A stretch of DNA of 64,000 nt, taken from NCBI RefSeq assembly GCF_040227235.1, contig NZ_JBELNZ010000002.1, positions 310,001 through 374,000 of the forward strand, read 5' to 3'. Origin of the DNA: Parafrigoribacterium_A soli. Its GTDB lineage: Bacteria; Actinomycetota; Actinomycetes; Actinomycetales; Microbacteriaceae. Below, piece after piece: positions 1 through 8,650 of the stretch; position 1 is the stretch's first letter; each line of letters starts with the position of its first letter. The notes beneath the pieces are model-generated. The model ran no database searches. It worked only from the letters and a program-made list of their open reading frames with translations, and was not told where the DNA came from. The position numbers were made by a program, and so were the translations under genes.

Positions 1-740
1 AGCTGATCAAGGGCAAGGGCGCCGAGCTGCAGCCCGGCCAGCCGGTCCTGTTCGAGGCCACGCTGCTGAATGGTGCCGACGGCAAGGTCATCGACAAGAC
101 CGGCTACACCGAGGGCGCCAAGAACCTGCTCACCCTCGGCCAGCCCGACCTCTCGGCCCTCAGCCACGGACTCGAGTGCTCGCGCGTCGGCTCGCGCGTC
201 GTCATCGCCACCTCAGACAAGGCGGGCGCCAAGACGGGTGGCGTGAAGGCGGACGGCAAGCCCGGCTCCGTCATCTTCGTCGCCGACATCACCAAGGCCT
301 TCCTGACCAAGGCCAACGGTGCCCCACAGGCGTCCCAGTCCGGCATGCCCGAGGTCGTGCTGGCTCCAAACGGCCGCCCCGGCATCACCGTCCCGCAGCA
401 CAGCGCGCCCAAGAAGCTCAAGGTCAACGTGCTCAAGGCGGGCGATGGTAAGAAGATCACCGAGGGCGACACGGTCGTCATGAAGTACACCGGTGTGGTC
501 TGGGATGACGCCAGCAGCGTCTTCGATTCGACCTGGACGAAGAACCAGGCTGTCATGATCAAGGTGGCGAAAGACACCGTCGTCGCGGGCTTCGTCAAGG
601 GACTCGTCGGCCAGAAGGTCGGCTCCCAGGTGCTGCTGGTCATCCCTCCGAAGGAGGGCTACGGCGCCAAGGGGCAGGGCGAGGTGCCCGCGAATGCCAC
701 GATCATCTTCGTCGTCGACATCCTGGGAATCTCCAACTAA
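1..740 (+). CDS. FKBP-type peptidyl-prolyl cis-trans isomerase, tandem domains (5' truncated by window edge)
   Basis: Open reading frame with codons starting at base 3; the start codon lies outside the window, leaving 245 residues. FKBP enzymes catalyse cis-trans isomerisation of prolyl bonds, and actinobacterial two-domain forms are usually exported lipoproteins; the signal region is not visible here. The fragment carries the tail of one FKBP fold, ending near VIFVADITKAF (about residue 100), then a short linker and a complete second fold. The second fold has TEGDTVVMKYTG and the family hallmark GYGAKGQGEVPANATIIF close to the C-terminus. It ends 13 bases before pafB on the same strand. Family assignment is firm; localisation is inferred from family members. 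Confidence 0.9.
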   Translation, partial: LIKGKGAELQPGQPVLFEATLLNGADGKVIDKTGYTEGAKNLLTLGQPDLSALSHGLECSRVGSRVVIATSDKAGAKTGGVKADGKPGSVIFVADITKAFLTKANGAPQASQSGMPEVVLAPNGRPGITVPQHSAPKKLKVNVLKAGDGKKITEGDTVVMKYTGVVWDDASSVFDSTWTKNQAVMIKVAKDTVVAGFVKGLVGQKVGSQVLLVIPPKEGYGAKGQGEVPANATIIFVVDILGISN

Positions 741-741
741 C

Positions 742-747
742 TAGAAT
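742..747 (+). promoter_or_regulatory. Probable -10 element of a leaderless pafB promoter
   Basis: TAGAAT matches the actinobacterial TANNNT -10 pattern and is followed by exactly six bases and then the GTG start of pafB at 754. Transcription would start at or next to the start codon. No Shine-Dalgarno sequence precedes that GTG, which fits a leaderless message. No convincing -35 hexamer is visible at normal spacing. Confidence 0.45.
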
Positions 748-753
748 CTTGTC

Positions 754-1767
754 GTGGCTCAGTCCAGTTCTCCCAGGGTCCCGGTCGAGGAGCGTCTCTT
801 CAGCCTCGTCCTGGCCTTGCTGGCGACCGAAACCGGCCTGAGCAAGAACGAGATCCTCTCCACGGTGCAGGGGTATCGCCAGCGCTACTCCGCCTCGGGC
901 GACAACTCCAATCTCGAGCGCCAGTTCGAGCGCGACAAAGACGACATTCGCGAGCTCGGTGTGCCGCTCGAAACGATCGATGCGCCCGGGCAGGCGGGCA
1001 ACAATCAGAACCTTCGCTACCGCATCCCGCGCGGAGCCTACGAGTTGCCGAGCGACATCTCCTTCTCGGCGGAGGAGACGGCGCTGCTCAGCCTCGCCGC
1101 GATGGTCTGGCGCGAGGGCTCACTCTCCGCGGAGTCACGCAGGGCCATCGTCAAGCTGCGCTCCCTCGGCGGCGGCACGGGGGAGCCGGTGCTCGGTTAC
1201 GTGCCCAGCCTTCGCGTGCGCGATGCCGCGTTCGAGCCCCTGCGATCGGCGCTCGAGAAGCACCAGATCGTGCGATTCTCCTATCTCAAGCCAGGCGAGG
1301 CGGATGCACGGGTGCGCACCGTCGCGCCGCTCGCGCTCGTGCAGCACCAGGGTCGCTGGCACCTCCACGCCCTGGAGCCCGACACTCGGGTCACCAAGAC
1401 CTTCCTTCTGCGCCGCATCGTGAGCCAGGTGACCACGACGGGCAAGACCTTCGTGCCCGACGACACGGACCAGTCGAGCGCGGCCCTCGCGGAGCTCGAA
1501 CAGGTGTGGAACTCGCACACGGCCGAGGTCGAGGTCACTCCAGACTCGGATGCCGCGGCCAGGCTTCGCAAGCGTCGCGGCACCCGCACGACGGCATCCG
1601 GCACCCTGCTGCTGCACTATTCGGACGCGAACATCGTCGCCGACGAACTGGCGGGTTACGGCCCTGAGGTGCTCGTGCTCTCGCCGCCGGAGCTGCGGCT
1701 CGCGGTGAGCGCACGACTGCGTCTCGTCGCGCAGGAGCACATGTCGGAGGGCGGCAGCAATGGCTGA
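754..1767 (+). CDS. pafB: WYL-domain transcriptional regulator PafB
   Basis: A 337-residue protein with an N-terminal winged-helix region (about residues 10-75, VEERLFSLVLALL onward) and a C-terminal WYL-type ligand-sensing domain, where the hallmark reads RWHLHALEP rather than WYL. In mycobacteria PafB and PafC form a complex that activates many DNA-damage-response genes independently of LexA. The GTG at 754 is chosen because it is the first start in frame and sits six bases after a TAGAAT box. The stop overlaps the pafC start by 8 bases, so the two are translationally coupled. The order pafB-pafC-tatA-tatC-helY matches Mycobacterium. Confidence 0.93.
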   Translation: MAQSSSPRVPVEERLFSLVLALLATETGLSKNEILSTVQGYRQRYSASGDNSNLERQFERDKDDIRELGVPLETIDAPGQAGNNQNLRYRIPRGAYELPSDISFSAEETALLSLAAMVWREGSLSAESRRAIVKLRSLGGGTGEPVLGYVPSLRVRDAAFEPLRSALEKHQIVRFSYLKPGEADARVRTVAPLALVQHQGRWHLHALEPDTRVTKTFLLRRIVSQVTTTGKTFVPDDTDQSSAALAELEQVWNSHTAEVEVTPDSDAAARLRKRRGTRTTASGTLLLHYSDANIVADELAGYGPEVLVLSPPELRLAVSARLRLVAQEHMSEGGSNG

Positions 1768-2737
1768 GCGGCGTGGACCACTGCAGGCGCAGGACAAGCT
1801 CGCCTTCCTGCTCTCGCTCGTTCCCTTCCTCATGGACCACGAGCGCATCAGCGTTGGCGAGGTCGCCAGTCACTTCTCGGTTCCCGAGGAGGAGGTGCGC
1901 GAGGCGGTCAGGCTGATTGCCGTCTCCGGCATACCAGGCGAGACGGGCCAGTACCAGCACGGCGACCTCTTCGACCTCGCCTGGGATGACTTCGAAGACA
2001 ACGACCAGATCGTGCTCACCCACCTGGTCGCGATCGATGATTCGCCCCGCTTTTCGGGTCGCGAGGCCGCCGCGCTCATCGCGGGCCTCCAGTACCTTTC
2101 CGCGCTGCCGGAGCACGCGGACCGCGCCGCGATCGCCTCGCTCATGGCCAAGCTCTCTCGCGGGGCATCGGCGCCGCCGAGCCAGCTCGCTGTCGAAGAC
2201 TCCGAGACGGATGCGACCCTCGCGATCATCCGAGAGTCCGTCGCGGCGGGTGTGCAGCTCGAGTTCGACTACCTCGATTCCCGCGGGGAGCACGAGCACC
2301 GCAGGGTCGATCCGCTGCGCATCGAGTCTCTGGATGCCGACTGGTACCTGCGCGCGTGGTGCCACCTGCGCGAGGCCGTGCGCACCTTCCGGCTCGACCG
2401 CATCAGCAACCCGCAGACCACGAGCGAGCCGATCAGCTATCACGCCGACGAGGTGAAGCTCTCCGAGAAGCTCTTCGAGGGCTCGGCTGACGACCGCATG
2501 GTGACGATCGACGTCGCGCCCGGAGCGCTGCCCCTGCTCGCCGACTACATTCCCGAGGCCGCGAGTTCTGTCGAGCGGGACGGACGCGTGCGCACCACCG
2601 TCCGCGTATCGCACTACCACGGGCTCAAGCGGCTCGTTGCGGCGCTCCCGGGCCTCGTCAGCGTGGTCGAACCACCCGAGGCACGACGGATGGTGGCGGA
2701 GTGGGCGGCCGCCGGCGCTGCCCGCTACGAGAGCTAG
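1760..2737 (+). CDS. pafC: WYL-domain transcriptional regulator PafC
   Basis: A 325-residue paralogue and partner of PafB. The N-terminal part (DKLAFLLSLVPFLMDHERIS) is the winged-helix segment and ADWYLRAWCHLREAVRTFRL around residues 193-212 contains the classical WYL triad. In mycobacteria WYL proteins of this pair bind a nucleic-acid or nucleotide signal of DNA damage and switch on repair genes. The ATG at 1760 overlaps the end of pafB by 8 bases, so a heterodimer made in equal amounts is likely. About 100 bases separate it from tatA, where a new promoter could lie. Whether proteasome genes lie upstream cannot be seen from this window. Confidence 0.93.
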   Translation: MAERRGPLQAQDKLAFLLSLVPFLMDHERISVGEVASHFSVPEEEVREAVRLIAVSGIPGETGQYQHGDLFDLAWDDFEDNDQIVLTHLVAIDDSPRFSGREAAALIAGLQYLSALPEHADRAAIASLMAKLSRGASAPPSQLAVEDSETDATLAIIRESVAAGVQLEFDYLDSRGEHEHRRVDPLRIESLDADWYLRAWCHLREAVRTFRLDRISNPQTTSEPISYHADEVKLSEKLFEGSADDRMVTIDVAPGALPLLADYIPEAASSVERDGRVRTTVRVSHYHGLKRLVAALPGLVSVVEPPEARRMVAEWAAAGAARYES

Positions 2738-2837
2738 TTTCAGGCGCGGCAAACGTTCCTCGTTCGTGACACCGGGTCCCTGAAAAGCACGGTAAACTGA
2801 TTCGAATTGTTGTTCCCGATCCTAAGGACGTAGCACC

Positions 2838-3071
2838 GTGGCTGGTTTGACCGGATGGCACTTTCTGATCATTGCGCTGATTATCCTGTTGCTGTTCGGT
2901 GCAACGAGACTTCCCGCGCTAGCCAAGGGCGTTGGCCAGTCGATGAAGGTCTTCAAGAATGAGATGAAGACCGACGAAAACGGCAAGAAGCTTCCCACTG
3001 ACGCCGAGGCAAGCACCGCGAGCACCGACGCAGCTCATGCGGACTCCGCAGAGTCCAAGCCCAAGTCGTAG
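2838..3071 (+). CDS. tatA: Sec-independent protein translocase subunit TatA
   Basis: A 77-residue TatA/E-type subunit of the twin-arginine translocase, which moves folded proteins across the membrane. One N-terminal transmembrane helix (about residues 7-22) is followed by the conserved FGATRLP hinge, an amphipathic helix containing LAKGVGQSMKVFKNEM, and a polar Ala/Ser/Lys tail. The GTG start at 2838 is preceded by AAGGA nine bases upstream. A gap of only five bases to tatC indicates one operon. Length is typical of actinobacterial TatA. Confidence 0.96.
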   Translation: MAGLTGWHFLIIALIILLLFGATRLPALAKGVGQSMKVFKNEMKTDENGKKLPTDAEASTASTDAAHADSAESKPKS

Positions 3072-3076
3072 TTTCC

Positions 3077-3880
3077 GTGGCTGCGCGCACCAAGCGAGGC
3101 GCACAAAGCGAAGGCCGCATGTCGCTCCGCCAGCATCTGGTTGAGCTTCGCAAGAGACTCTTTCGCTCTGCGGGCGCGATTCTCCTGTTTTCCGTCGGCG
3201 GATTTTTCGTGGGCGACTATGTGCTCGATGCGCTTCGCCAACCGATCCTCGCCGCAAGCAAGGAACACGGCGTCAAGACGCTGCTCAACTACTCGGGCGC
3301 GACGGCAGCGTTCGATCTTCACCTTCAGATCGCGTTCTTCGTGGGCATCATCGCATCGAGCCCCATCTGGCTCTACCAGATCTTCGCCTTCCTGGTCCCC
3401 GGCCTCACCGGGCGCGAGAAGAAGTACACCTTCGGCTTCTTCTTCTCGACGGTTCCGCTGTTCCTCGCCGGATGCGCGGCCGGCTGGCTCGTGCTGCCGC
3501 ACATGTTCCTGCTCCTGAACTCCTTCGTCTCCAGCCAGGACGCGAACTTCCTCGACGCCAAGGACTACTTCGGATTCGCGGTCAAGCTCATCCTTGCCGT
3601 GGGCCTCGCCTTCATCCTCCCGGTGTTCCTCGTGCTCCTGAACTTCATGAGCATCCTGTCCGCCAAGGCGATCCTCAAGGCGTGGCGCTGGGCCATCCTC
3701 GTCATCATCGTCTTCTGTGCAATCGCCACGCCCTCGGCCGACGTCATCTCGATGTTCCTCCTGGCGATCCCGATCATCATGCTGTACTTCATCGCCGTCG
3801 GCATCGCCTTCCTGCACGACCGGGCAGCGGCTAAACGCGCGGCAGCGCTCGAAAACGAGTACGACACAGCCGCCGCATGA
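3077..3880 (+). CDS. tatC: Sec-independent protein translocase subunit TatC
   Basis: A 267-residue polytopic membrane protein that binds the twin-arginine signal peptide and docks TatA/TatB. The N-terminal stretch RMSLRQHLVELRKRLF is the characteristic TatC opening, and about six hydrophobic segments follow, including FFVGIIASSPIWLYQIFAFL and the final segment near IIMLYFIAVGIAFL. GTG at 3077 is the start, only five bases after tatA. The last four bases overlap the ATG of helY (ATGA), so helY is probably co-translated. No tatB is visible nearby; in actinobacteria it usually lies elsewhere. Confidence 0.96.
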   Translation: MAARTKRGAQSEGRMSLRQHLVELRKRLFRSAGAILLFSVGGFFVGDYVLDALRQPILAASKEHGVKTLLNYSGATAAFDLHLQIAFFVGIIASSPIWLYQIFAFLVPGLTGREKKYTFGFFFSTVPLFLAGCAAGWLVLPHMFLLLNSFVSSQDANFLDAKDYFGFAVKLILAVGLAFILPVFLVLLNFMSILSAKAILKAWRWAILVIIVFCAIATPSADVISMFLLAIPIIMLYFIAVGIAFLHDRAAAKRAAALENEYDTAAA

Positions 3881-6330
3881 CGCAGGAGCTCTCACCCGCA
3901 GAGCGCTATGCAGCGTCCCGTAACCGCAGTTCGCTGCCGCAGCTTGAGGACTTTCGCAGCAGGCTTGCGTTCGACCTTGACGCCTTCCAGCTGAGCGCCT
4001 GCGGCTCTCTCGAGGAGGGCAAGAGCGTGCTCGTCGCCGCGCCCACCGGCGCCGGCAAGACGATCGTTGCCGAGTTCGCGGTCTACCTGGCCATGCAGCG
4101 GCCCCGGGCAAAGGTGTTCTACACCGCGCCGATGAAGGCGCTGAGCAACCAGAAGTACCAGGAGTTCCTCGCCGAATACGGGCCGGATGAGGTGGGCCTG
4201 CTCACGGGCGACACCAACATCAACTCGCAGGCCCGCATCGTGGTGATGACGACCGAGGTCCTGCGCAACATGCTCTACGCGGACTCCGACCTCCTCGGCG
4301 AACTCGCCTTCGTGGTGATGGACGAGGTGCACTATCTCGCAGACCGCTTCCGCGGCGCCGTGTGGGAGGAGGTCATCATCCACCTTCCCCAGCACGTGCG
4401 CCTGGTCTCGCTCAGCGCGACGGTGTCGAACGCCGAGGAGTTCGGCGACTGGCTGCAGGCCGTGCGCGGAGACACCGCGGTGGTCGTCTCCGAGGAGCGC
4501 CCCGTGCCGCTCGACCAGCACGTGCTGGTGCGCAGTAAGCTCCTCAACCTGTTCGATGCCACAGCAACCGACACACACCATGCGCCGGCGACGATGCCGC
4601 GCGTCAATCCCGAACTGGTGCGACTCGCCGCCTCGAGCGGCCGATCGATGGGCGGCAGGCGGCAGAGCGAACTGGGTCGGTACCACGCGAGGCAGGCGCG
4701 CGAGAGCGGGCGGATGGACCGGGCCGCACTCGTCGAGCTCCTCGACTCCCAGAACCTGTTGCCCGCGGTGTTCTTCATCTTCAGCCGCGCCGGATGCGAC
4801 GGAGCCGTCAGCCAGGTACTCCGGGCCGGCGTGCGGCTCACGACCACCACCGAACGCGACGAGATCCGGGAGATCGTCGAGGAGCGCTGCCGCACCCTTC
4901 GCGACGAAGACCTGGCCGTGCTCGGCTACTGGGACTGGCTCGGGGGGCTCGAGCGCGGCGTCGCGGCCCACCACGCGGGCATGCTGCCCGCCTTCAAGGA
5001 GGTCGTCGAGGAGCTCTTCCAGCGCAAGCTCGTCAAGGTCGTCTTCGCCACCGAGACGCTCTCGCTCGGCATGAACATGCCCGCGCGCACCGTCGTGCTC
5101 GAGAAGCTCGAGAAGTTCAACGGCGAGGCGAGGGTGCCGATCACGCCGGGGGAGTACACCCAGCTCACCGGCCGGGCAGGCCGCCGCGGCATCGACGTGG
5201 AGGGACACTCGGTCATCCAGTGGCAGGAGGGTCTCGACCCGCAGGCCGTCGCCTCCCTCGCATCCCGGCGCACCTATCCGCTCAACTCGAGTTTCAGCCC
5301 CACCTACAACATGGCCGTCAACCTGATCGAGCAGTTCGGTCGTGACCGCACTCGGGAGGTGCTGGAGTCATCCTTCGCCCAGTTCCAGGCGGATCGCGCC
5401 GTCGTCGACCTCGCCCGCAAGGTGCGCAGCCAGGAGGAATCGCTCGCCGGATATGCGAAGTCGATGCAGTGCCACCTGGGCGACTTCGCCGAGTACTCCG
5501 GCATCCGGCGGGAACTCACCGACCTCGAACGCAAGGGCGCGCTGCGGGGGGACCAGCAGCAGTCTCGCGCCGCTCGGGAGAAGCGTCAGCGCAAACTCGC
5601 CGAACTCCGCAGGCGCCTCAAGCAGCATCCGTGCAACGGCTGTCGGGATCGCGAGTCCCACGCCAGGTGGGCGGAGCGCTGGTGGAAGCTGAAGAAGCAG
5701 ACGGATGATCTCAGCCGGCAGATCAGGTCCCGCACCGGCGCCGTAGCCAAGGTCTTCGATCGCGTCAGCGAGGTGCTGCTCGAGCTCGGCTATCTCGTGC
5801 GGGACTCCGACGGCACCGTCACCGTCGGGCCGCACGGCAGAATCCTGCGCCGCATCTACGGCGAGCGCGACCTGCTCGTCGCGGAGTGCCTGCGTCGCAA
5901 TGTCTGGAACGACCTCGACCCGGCCGCTCTCGCCGCGATGGCCGCGACGCTCGTGTACGAGCCGCGACGCGACGAGGGACAGCCATCCGATCGTTACCTG
6001 CCGAAGGGTGCGTTCCGACCGGCGCTCGAGAAAACCACTGAGCTCTGGAGCAGGCTCGACGACCTCGAGCAGGAGCACAGGCTGCCGGGCAGCAACCCGC
6101 TCTCCACCGGGCTCGCGCTCGCGATGAATCGCTGGGCGCAGGGCGCACACCTCGATTCCGTGCTGAGCGACGCAGACCTCGCGGCGGGCGACTTCGTGCG
6201 GATGTGCAAGCAGACGATCGACCTTCTCGACCAGATCTCGCTCGTCGCGAGCGCCACGGTCGCGCGAAACGCGCGCGCGGCGCTGGAAGCGATCAGGCGC
6301 GGCATCGTCGCGTACTCGAGCGTCGCGTAA
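3877..6330 (+). CDS. helY: DEAD/DEAH-box RNA helicase, HelY/Ski2-like
   Basis: An 817-residue superfamily 2 helicase of the Ski2/Mtr4 type, known as HelY in mycobacteria, where it follows tatC just as here. Visible motifs are Walker A APTGAGKT (residues 55-62), DEVH (motif II, about residue 149), SLSAT (motif III) and QLTGRAGRRGID (motif VI). The C-terminal part contains a Cys pair in HPCNGCRDRESH and a DSHCT-like domain, as in the family. It probably unwinds structured RNA in turnover or processing; this is by analogy, since the bacterial enzyme is little studied. The ATG overlaps the tatC stop by four bases. Confidence 0.9.
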   Translation: MTQELSPAERYAASRNRSSLPQLEDFRSRLAFDLDAFQLSACGSLEEGKSVLVAAPTGAGKTIVAEFAVYLAMQRPRAKVFYTAPMKALSNQKYQEFLAEYGPDEVGLLTGDTNINSQARIVVMTTEVLRNMLYADSDLLGELAFVVMDEVHYLADRFRGAVWEEVIIHLPQHVRLVSLSATVSNAEEFGDWLQAVRGDTAVVVSEERPVPLDQHVLVRSKLLNLFDATATDTHHAPATMPRVNPELVRLAASSGRSMGGRRQSELGRYHARQARESGRMDRAALVELLDSQNLLPAVFFIFSRAGCDGAVSQVLRAGVRLTTTTERDEIREIVEERCRTLRDEDLAVLGYWDWLGGLERGVAAHHAGMLPAFKEVVEELFQRKLVKVVFATETLSLGMNMPARTVVLEKLEKFNGEARVPITPGEYTQLTGRAGRRGIDVEGHSVIQWQEGLDPQAVASLASRRTYPLNSSFSPTYNMAVNLIEQFGRDRTREVLESSFAQFQADRAVVDLARKVRSQEESLAGYAKSMQCHLGDFAEYSGIRRELTDLERKGALRGDQQQSRAAREKRQRKLAELRRRLKQHPCNGCRDRESHARWAERWWKLKKQTDDLSRQIRSRTGAVAKVFDRVSEVLLELGYLVRDSDGTVTVGPHGRILRRIYGERDLLVAECLRRNVWNDLDPAALAAMAATLVYEPRRDEGQPSDRYLPKGAFRPALEKTTELWSRLDDLEQEHRLPGSNPLSTGLALAMNRWAQGAHLDSVLSDADLAAGDFVRMCKQTIDLLDQISLVASATVARNARAALEAIRRGIVAYSSVA

Positions 6331-6367
6331 GACCCGCGGTGCCAGAACTCTCCCCGTCGCGACAATC

Positions 6368-6373
6368 TAGGCT
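6368..6373 (+). promoter_or_regulatory. Probable -10 element of a leaderless lnt promoter
   Basis: TAGGCT is followed by six bases and then GTG at 6380, the same spacing as before pafB and idsA. There is no Shine-Dalgarno sequence before the GTG. The box lies in the 49-base gap after helY. A -35 element is not obvious. Confidence 0.42.
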
Positions 6374-6379
6374 GTCCTA

Positions 6380-7912
6380 GTGCACCCCAGACCGAGACCG
6401 CCGCTGTCGCTGGCCTGGGCCGCAGCCGCAGCCGCTCTCGGTGGGGGAGTGAATGCCGGAGCGTTTCCCGTGCTGGGCTGGTGGCCGCTGATCTTCCTCG
6501 GCACCGGCATGATCCTCTGGTCGCTGCGCGGTCGCAGCGTCGCGGGCTCCCTCCTCATCGGGCTCATCGCCGGCTTCGCGTTCTTCGGCTGCCACATCCT
6601 GTGGCTCACCGTGTACCTGGGCCCGATTCCCTGGCTGGCGCTGGCGGGCCTCGAGGCAATCTTTTTCGCGCTCGGAGCGATGCTGATGTCGCTGGCCTGG
6701 CGGTGGGCGCCCCTCATCTGGACAACCCGCGCCTCACGCATCGCCGGCATCCCGCTCGTGCTCGCGGGACTGTGGACCCTGCGCGAGGCCGTCACGAGCG
6801 TCTGGCCCTACGGCGGCTTCTCCTGGGGCAGGCTCGCCTTCTCGCAGTCCGACAGTCCGTTTGCGACGCTCGTCACCTGGGTCGGAGTCTCGGGGCTGAG
6901 CTTCCTCCTCGCGTGGGTGAGCGCCCTCGCGCTGCAGTTGCTGCTCGAGGTCGGTTTCGACTGGCCCGTGCGGGGGATCGTCGCCACCGCTGCGGCGCTC
7001 GCGCTGGTGGCGATCCCGGCGTGGCCCGTGCAGTCCTCCGGCACGATGCGGGTGGCCGCGGTGCAGGGAAACGCGGATGCCGGCCTCTTCGCACAGCATC
7101 CGCCCGGCACGACGCTCGACGACCACCTGCAGGCGACCGTGCCGCTGTTCGGCAAGAAGGCGGATGTCGTGGTCTGGCCAGAGAACGCGGCCGACGTCGA
7201 CCCGCTCCGTAACCCGCAGTCGGCCCAGGTGCTCGACTTCGTCACCCAGCGCATGGGCGCCCCGCTCGTCACGGGCACGATCACCGAAGACGACAAGGGT
7301 CGCGTGTTCAACAGCCTGCTGCTCTGGAAGTCGGGCAAGGGCTCCGTACAGCAGTACGACAAGATCCATCCCGTGCCGTTTGCCGAATATCTGCCGGATC
7401 GCGCCTTCTGGTACCCGCTGGCACCGGATCTGCTCGACATGGTGCCGCGCGACTACTCCTTCGGCCAGCGCTCGAACGTCTTCGACATCAACGGCATCAA
7501 GGCCGGGGTGGCGATCTGCTTCGACATCGTCGACGACTCGCTCGTGCGGCAGATGATCAGCGGGGGAGCGCAGCTCATCCTGGCCCCGACAAACAACGCC
7601 GACTTCGGCCACAGCGACGAGTCGCGCCAGCAGATCGCGATCGCCAGACTCCGCGCGATCGAGACCGGTCGCAGCGTGGTCAACATCTCGACGGTGGGCA
7701 TGAGCGGCATGTTCGCTCCCGATGGACGCGTCATCGCCCAACTGCCCGACTACAGGGCGGGGGCGATGCTCGAGAACGTGCCGCTGTCGTCTACCGTGAC
7801 GCCGGCAATGGCGATCGGTCCGGCCGTCGAGTGGCTGGCCTGCGGCATCGGGGTATCCGGCCTGGTGCTCGGTCTCCTGCTGACGCTCGCGCGAAGGACG
7901 CGCCGTGGCTGA
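6380..7912 (+). CDS. lnt: Apolipoprotein N-acyltransferase
   Basis: A 510-residue membrane enzyme that N-acylates the lipidated cysteine of lipoproteins. The N-terminal half has about seven transmembrane segments. The C-terminal half is a nitrilase-type domain with the catalytic triad visible as Glu in VWPENAADVD, Lys in QYDKIHPVPF and Cys in AGVAICFDIV. GTG at 6380 is chosen because nothing better lies upstream and a TAGGCT box sits six bases before it. Its end overlaps the mannosyltransferase gene by 8 bases; in M. tuberculosis the two activities are fused in one protein, Ppm1. Lipoproteins made in this window, such as CtaC, are possible substrates. Confidence 0.93.
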   Translation: MHPRPRPPLSLAWAAAAAALGGGVNAGAFPVLGWWPLIFLGTGMILWSLRGRSVAGSLLIGLIAGFAFFGCHILWLTVYLGPIPWLALAGLEAIFFALGAMLMSLAWRWAPLIWTTRASRIAGIPLVLAGLWTLREAVTSVWPYGGFSWGRLAFSQSDSPFATLVTWVGVSGLSFLLAWVSALALQLLLEVGFDWPVRGIVATAAALALVAIPAWPVQSSGTMRVAAVQGNADAGLFAQHPPGTTLDDHLQATVPLFGKKADVVVWPENAADVDPLRNPQSAQVLDFVTQRMGAPLVTGTITEDDKGRVFNSLLLWKSGKGSVQQYDKIHPVPFAEYLPDRAFWYPLAPDLLDMVPRDYSFGQRSNVFDINGIKAGVAICFDIVDDSLVRQMISGGAQLILAPTNNADFGHSDESRQQIAIARLRAIETGRSVVNISTVGMSGMFAPDGRVIAQLPDYRAGAMLENVPLSSTVTPAMAIGPAVEWLACGIGVSGLVLGLLLTLARRTRRG

Positions 7913-8624
7913 CGTTCTCGTGATCGTGCCCACCTACAACGAGGCGGAGAGCCTGCCGTCGCTTCTCGGCCGGCTGCGTCAGGCTGTGCCCGACGCGGAC
8001 GTGCTCATCGTCGACGACGCGAGCCCCGACGGCACCGGTGCGTTGGCCGACGAGCTCGCGGCGGGCGATGCCTCGGTCTCCGTGCTGCACCGGCGCGGCA
8101 AAGAGGGGCTGGGGGTCGCGTATCGGGCCGGATTCGCGCGCGCGGAGGCGGCCGGATATCGCTTTGTCGTCGAGATGGATGCCGACGGCTCCCACGATCC
8201 GGTCGAGTTGTTGCCCATGCTCGAGTCCGCCCGCGACGGCGCCGACCTCGTGATCGGCTCGCGGTGGGTTCCCGGCGGTCGCGTGCTGCACTGGCCGTGG
8301 CTGCGCCAGGCGATTTCGCGCGTGGGCAACGCCTACGCCAGGCGGATGCTCCGGTCGCGCGTGCGCGACCTCACCTCGGGCTACCGGGTGTTCAGGGCGG
8401 ATGCGCTGCGTTCGCTCGATCTCTCCGCCGTCTCGTCCCAGGGCTATTGCTTCCAGGTCGAGATGGCGTGGCGCATCGAGCGCGCGGGGAGCGCCGTCGT
8501 GGAGCATCCCATCGTCTTCACCGAACGCGCGGCCGGGCGCTCCAAGATGCACCTCGGCATCGTTGCGGAGGCGTTATTCAGGGTCACCCTGTGGGGCCTC
8601 GCCGTTCGGGCGCGCCGAAACTAG
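7905..8624 (+). CDS. ppm1: Polyprenol monophosphomannose synthase (GT2 family)
   Basis: A 239-residue soluble glycosyltransferase of the DPM1/GT2 family. It transfers mannose from GDP-mannose to polyprenyl phosphate, giving the lipid-linked donor for lipoglycan and protein mannosylation. Visible motifs are VPTYNEAESLPSLL at the N-terminus, VDDASPDGTG and the metal-binding region EMDADGSHDP. No C-terminal membrane helix is present, as in bacterial forms associated with Lnt. The GTG start overlaps lnt by 8 bases, so translation is coupled. It converges on rbpA with a 26-base gap. Confidence 0.9.
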   Translation: MADVLVIVPTYNEAESLPSLLGRLRQAVPDADVLIVDDASPDGTGALADELAAGDASVSVLHRRGKEGLGVAYRAGFARAEAAGYRFVVEMDADGSHDPVELLPMLESARDGADLVIGSRWVPGGRVLHWPWLRQAISRVGNAYARRMLRSRVRDLTSGYRVFRADALRSLDLSAVSSQGYCFQVEMAWRIERAGSAVVEHPIVFTERAAGRSKMHLGIVAEALFRVTLWGLAVRARRN

Positions 8625-8650
8625 TTAAACGATGCGACCCTCAGAGCCGC

